64,000 nt of DNA from Novosphingobium sp. ZN18A2. Lineage in GTDB: Bacteria > Pseudomonadota > Alphaproteobacteria > Sphingomonadales > Sphingomonadaceae. Of the stretch, positions 62,912 to 64,000 are shown in pieces. Under the pieces are notes generated by a model, which had not been told where the DNA came from, ran no database searches, and saw only the letters and a list, made by a program, of their open reading frames with translations. The stretch's first letter is position 1. Every line of letters begins with the position of its first letter. The translations under genes and the position numbers were made by a program. Location of the stretch: NCBI RefSeq assembly GCF_036784765.1, contig NZ_CP136651.1:248001-312000 (forward strand), written 5' to 3'.

Positions 62912-63603
62912 CTGGAATCCTTCGGCGGGCACGCCCTGTCCAACGCGGCCAGGAAATCCCCGGCGCGCGCCAGCAATGCCCGATCCCATGCCGGGGGCGC
63001 AACCTCGATTCCCAGCTGTTCAAGGCTGGTGACGCCGAATTCGTCGATCCCGCACGGCACGATGCCGGTAAAATGCGCAAGGTCGGGCGAAAGGTTCACC
63101 GAAAATCCGTGCATCGTCACCCAGCGGCGGATGCGCACGCCGATGGCGCCGATCTTTGCCTCGCGCCCGTCCGGCCCGTTGGTCCAGATGCCCACGCGGC
63201 CTTCGGCGCGCCAGCTTTCCAGTCCGAAGTCGCCCAGCGTATCGATCACCCAGCCTTCCAGCGCATGGACGAAGCCGCGCACGTCGCGCGCGCGTTTGGT
63301 CAGGTCCAGAAGGATATAGCCGATGCGCTGGCCCGGCCCGTGATAGGTATAGCGCCCGCCGCGCCCGGCCTCGACCACCTCGAAACGCGGATCGAGCAGT
63401 TCGGACGGCGCGGCGCTGGTTCCGGCGGTATAGACGGGCGGATGCTCCAGCAGCCAGACCAGTTCGCGCGCATCGCCCGCCGCAATGGCGGCATTGCGCG
63501 CGGTCATGGCGTCAAGCGCGGTGCGATAGGGCACCGGCGCGAAATCCTGCCGGATTTCTATCGATTCGGCAGCGGGATCGGGGATCGTGGCAGGATTTTC
63601 CAT
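62908..63603 (-). CDS. lipB: Octanoyltransferase (lipoate biosynthesis)
   Basis: LipB moves octanoate from acyl carrier protein to lipoyl domains of 2-oxoacid dehydrogenases. The 231-residue protein has [12 protein letters not shown] (81-91 region), the invariant Lys150 in [11 protein letters not shown] and the nucleophilic Cys184 in GIVPCGI, all conserved in the family. The start MENPATIPD is chosen; an upstream extension of 23 residues is open but unlike LipB. It is divergent from the last, truncated gene. Confidence 0.96.
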   Translation of the reverse strand: MENPATIPDPAAESIEIRQDFAPVPYRTALDAMTARNAAIAAGDARELVWLLEHPPVYTAGTSAAPSELLDPRFEVVEAGRGGRYTYHGPGQRIGYILLDLTKRARDVRGFVHALEGWVIDTLGDFGLESWRAEGRVGIWTNGPDGREAKIGAIGVRIRRWVTMHGFSVNLSPDLAHFTGIVPCGIDEFGVTSLEQLGIEVAPPAWDRALLARAGDFLAALDRACPPKDSR

Positions 63604-63719
63604 CGCAAGCGCGAGATGGCCCGCCTTGCCGCGCCGCGCAAGTGCCCCCGCACATTTCACGCGGCGCTCCACGGGACTGTGCAGAGCCGCATCGCATCGC
63701 TAAACAGGGCGGGCAACTT

Positions 63720-64000
63720 ATGGACCGGCCGGTGACAAAACTCGATATTTCCGCAGCATGGACCAGCGCAACGCGCATGGTTTCAGCCAACCGTGACATG
63801 CTTATGGCCATCGCGGGGGTGTTCTTCCTGCTGCCCGGACTGGCGGTGGCCGTGTTCATGGGCGATCCCGACATCGCGTCGAACGTCGATCCCAAGCAGG
63901 CGATGACGATCCTGGCCGAAACCTATCTTTCCGCCGCGCCGCTGCTGATCTTCGTCTCGCTTTTGCAGCTTACAGGGACGCTGATTGTGCTGATCGTGAT
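63720..64000 (+). CDS. Membrane protein, N-terminal part (window-edge truncated)
   Basis: The frame opens at an ATG and runs off the window end with 93 codons read, starting MDRPVTKLDISAAWTSATRM. Two hydrophobic segments are visible (about 28-47 and 72-93). AWTSATRMVSANRDMLMAIAGVFFLLPGL (in parts) resembles the membrane domain proteins annotated as glycerophosphoryl diester phosphodiesterase membrane-domain proteins, but no catalytic part is in view. No firm function can be given. Confidence 0.75.
   Translation, partial: MDRPVTKLDISAAWTSATRMVSANRDMLMAIAGVFFLLPGLAVAVFMGDPDIASNVDPKQAMTILAETYLSAAPLLIFVSLLQLTGTLIVLIV

Overview
The window is chromosomal DNA from a high-GC alphaproteobacterium. 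It is most likely a sphingomonad of the Novosphingobium/Sphingomonas/Erythrobacter group. The evidence is the set of alphaproteobacterial families (RcdA/DUF1465, UPF0262, DUF2093, paired DUF465 proteins, an IhfB starting MIRSELL, a Zur-type Fur protein), a large oligopeptide-oriented TonB-dependent receptor, and a POT peptide transporter linked to secreted amidohydrolases. Genes are dense, and many neighbours overlap by 4 bases (ATGA or GTGA). I see no phage, transposase gene, plasmid function or CRISPR array.

Layout. 1-4.9 kb: the end of an exonuclease III gene, a small membrane protein, msrA, a Zur-like regulator, a GNAT acetyltransferase, dxs and an NnrU-family protein. 4.9-10.1 kb: a peptide-utilisation block (two exported amidohydrolases and a POT transporter) divergent from a YtrA-type GntR regulator. 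10.3-11.7 kb: ihfB, tRNA-Leu(UAA) and a tandem-PilZ protein. 11.8-15.7 kb: a three-gene envelope glycan set (FAD oxidoreductase, GtrA flippase-like protein, GT-C/oligosaccharyltransferase-like membrane protein). 15.8-22.2 kb: a small secreted protein and a TPR-sulfotransferase converging on a TPR-2OG-Fe(II) oxygenase, with a TonB-dependent receptor behind it. This is the most interesting uncharacterised neighbourhood. 22.4-29.7 kb: two secreted proteins (one an M23 peptidase), DUF2093, xseA and purD with physically overlapping start codons, a haem-c lipoprotein, a PfkB kinase, an EI24 protein and a lipoprotein.

29.7-30.7 kb is a compact gas-sensing unit. An NsrR-like Rrf2 regulator is divergent from a Vitreoscilla-type haemoglobin, with two tandem repeats between them and a strong terminator after the globin. 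30.7-35.8 kb carries a saccharopine-dehydrogenase-like reductase, an acyl-CoA dehydrogenase, dcd, cdd, a degenerate GH25 protein and UPF0262. 35.9-38 kb holds dnaB and rpoZ. They are followed by a 276-bp nested palindromic element whose right end supplies the stop codon of a quinone oxidoreductase gene. 38.4-46.7 kb reads leftwards: ptsP, a RodZ-like protein, cpoB, tilS, ftsH, quinone oxidoreductase.

46.9-64 kb: two head-to-head DUF465 genes, rcdA, glpD-glpK, an MBL-fold hydrolase, a membrane protein, nadA, a prolyl oligopeptidase with a DUF2254 protein, a DUF885 protein, an EamA transporter, an Old Yellow Enzyme, a CitE-like lyase, a lipoprotein, lipB, and the start of a membrane protein cut by the window edge. 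Most functions are housekeeping (isoprenoids, purines, pyrimidine dNTPs, NAD, lipoate, replication, transcription, proteolysis, nitrogen-PTS). The accessory functions concern peptide scavenging and modification of the cell surface or of exported molecules. All calls come from reading the sequence; no database search was run.
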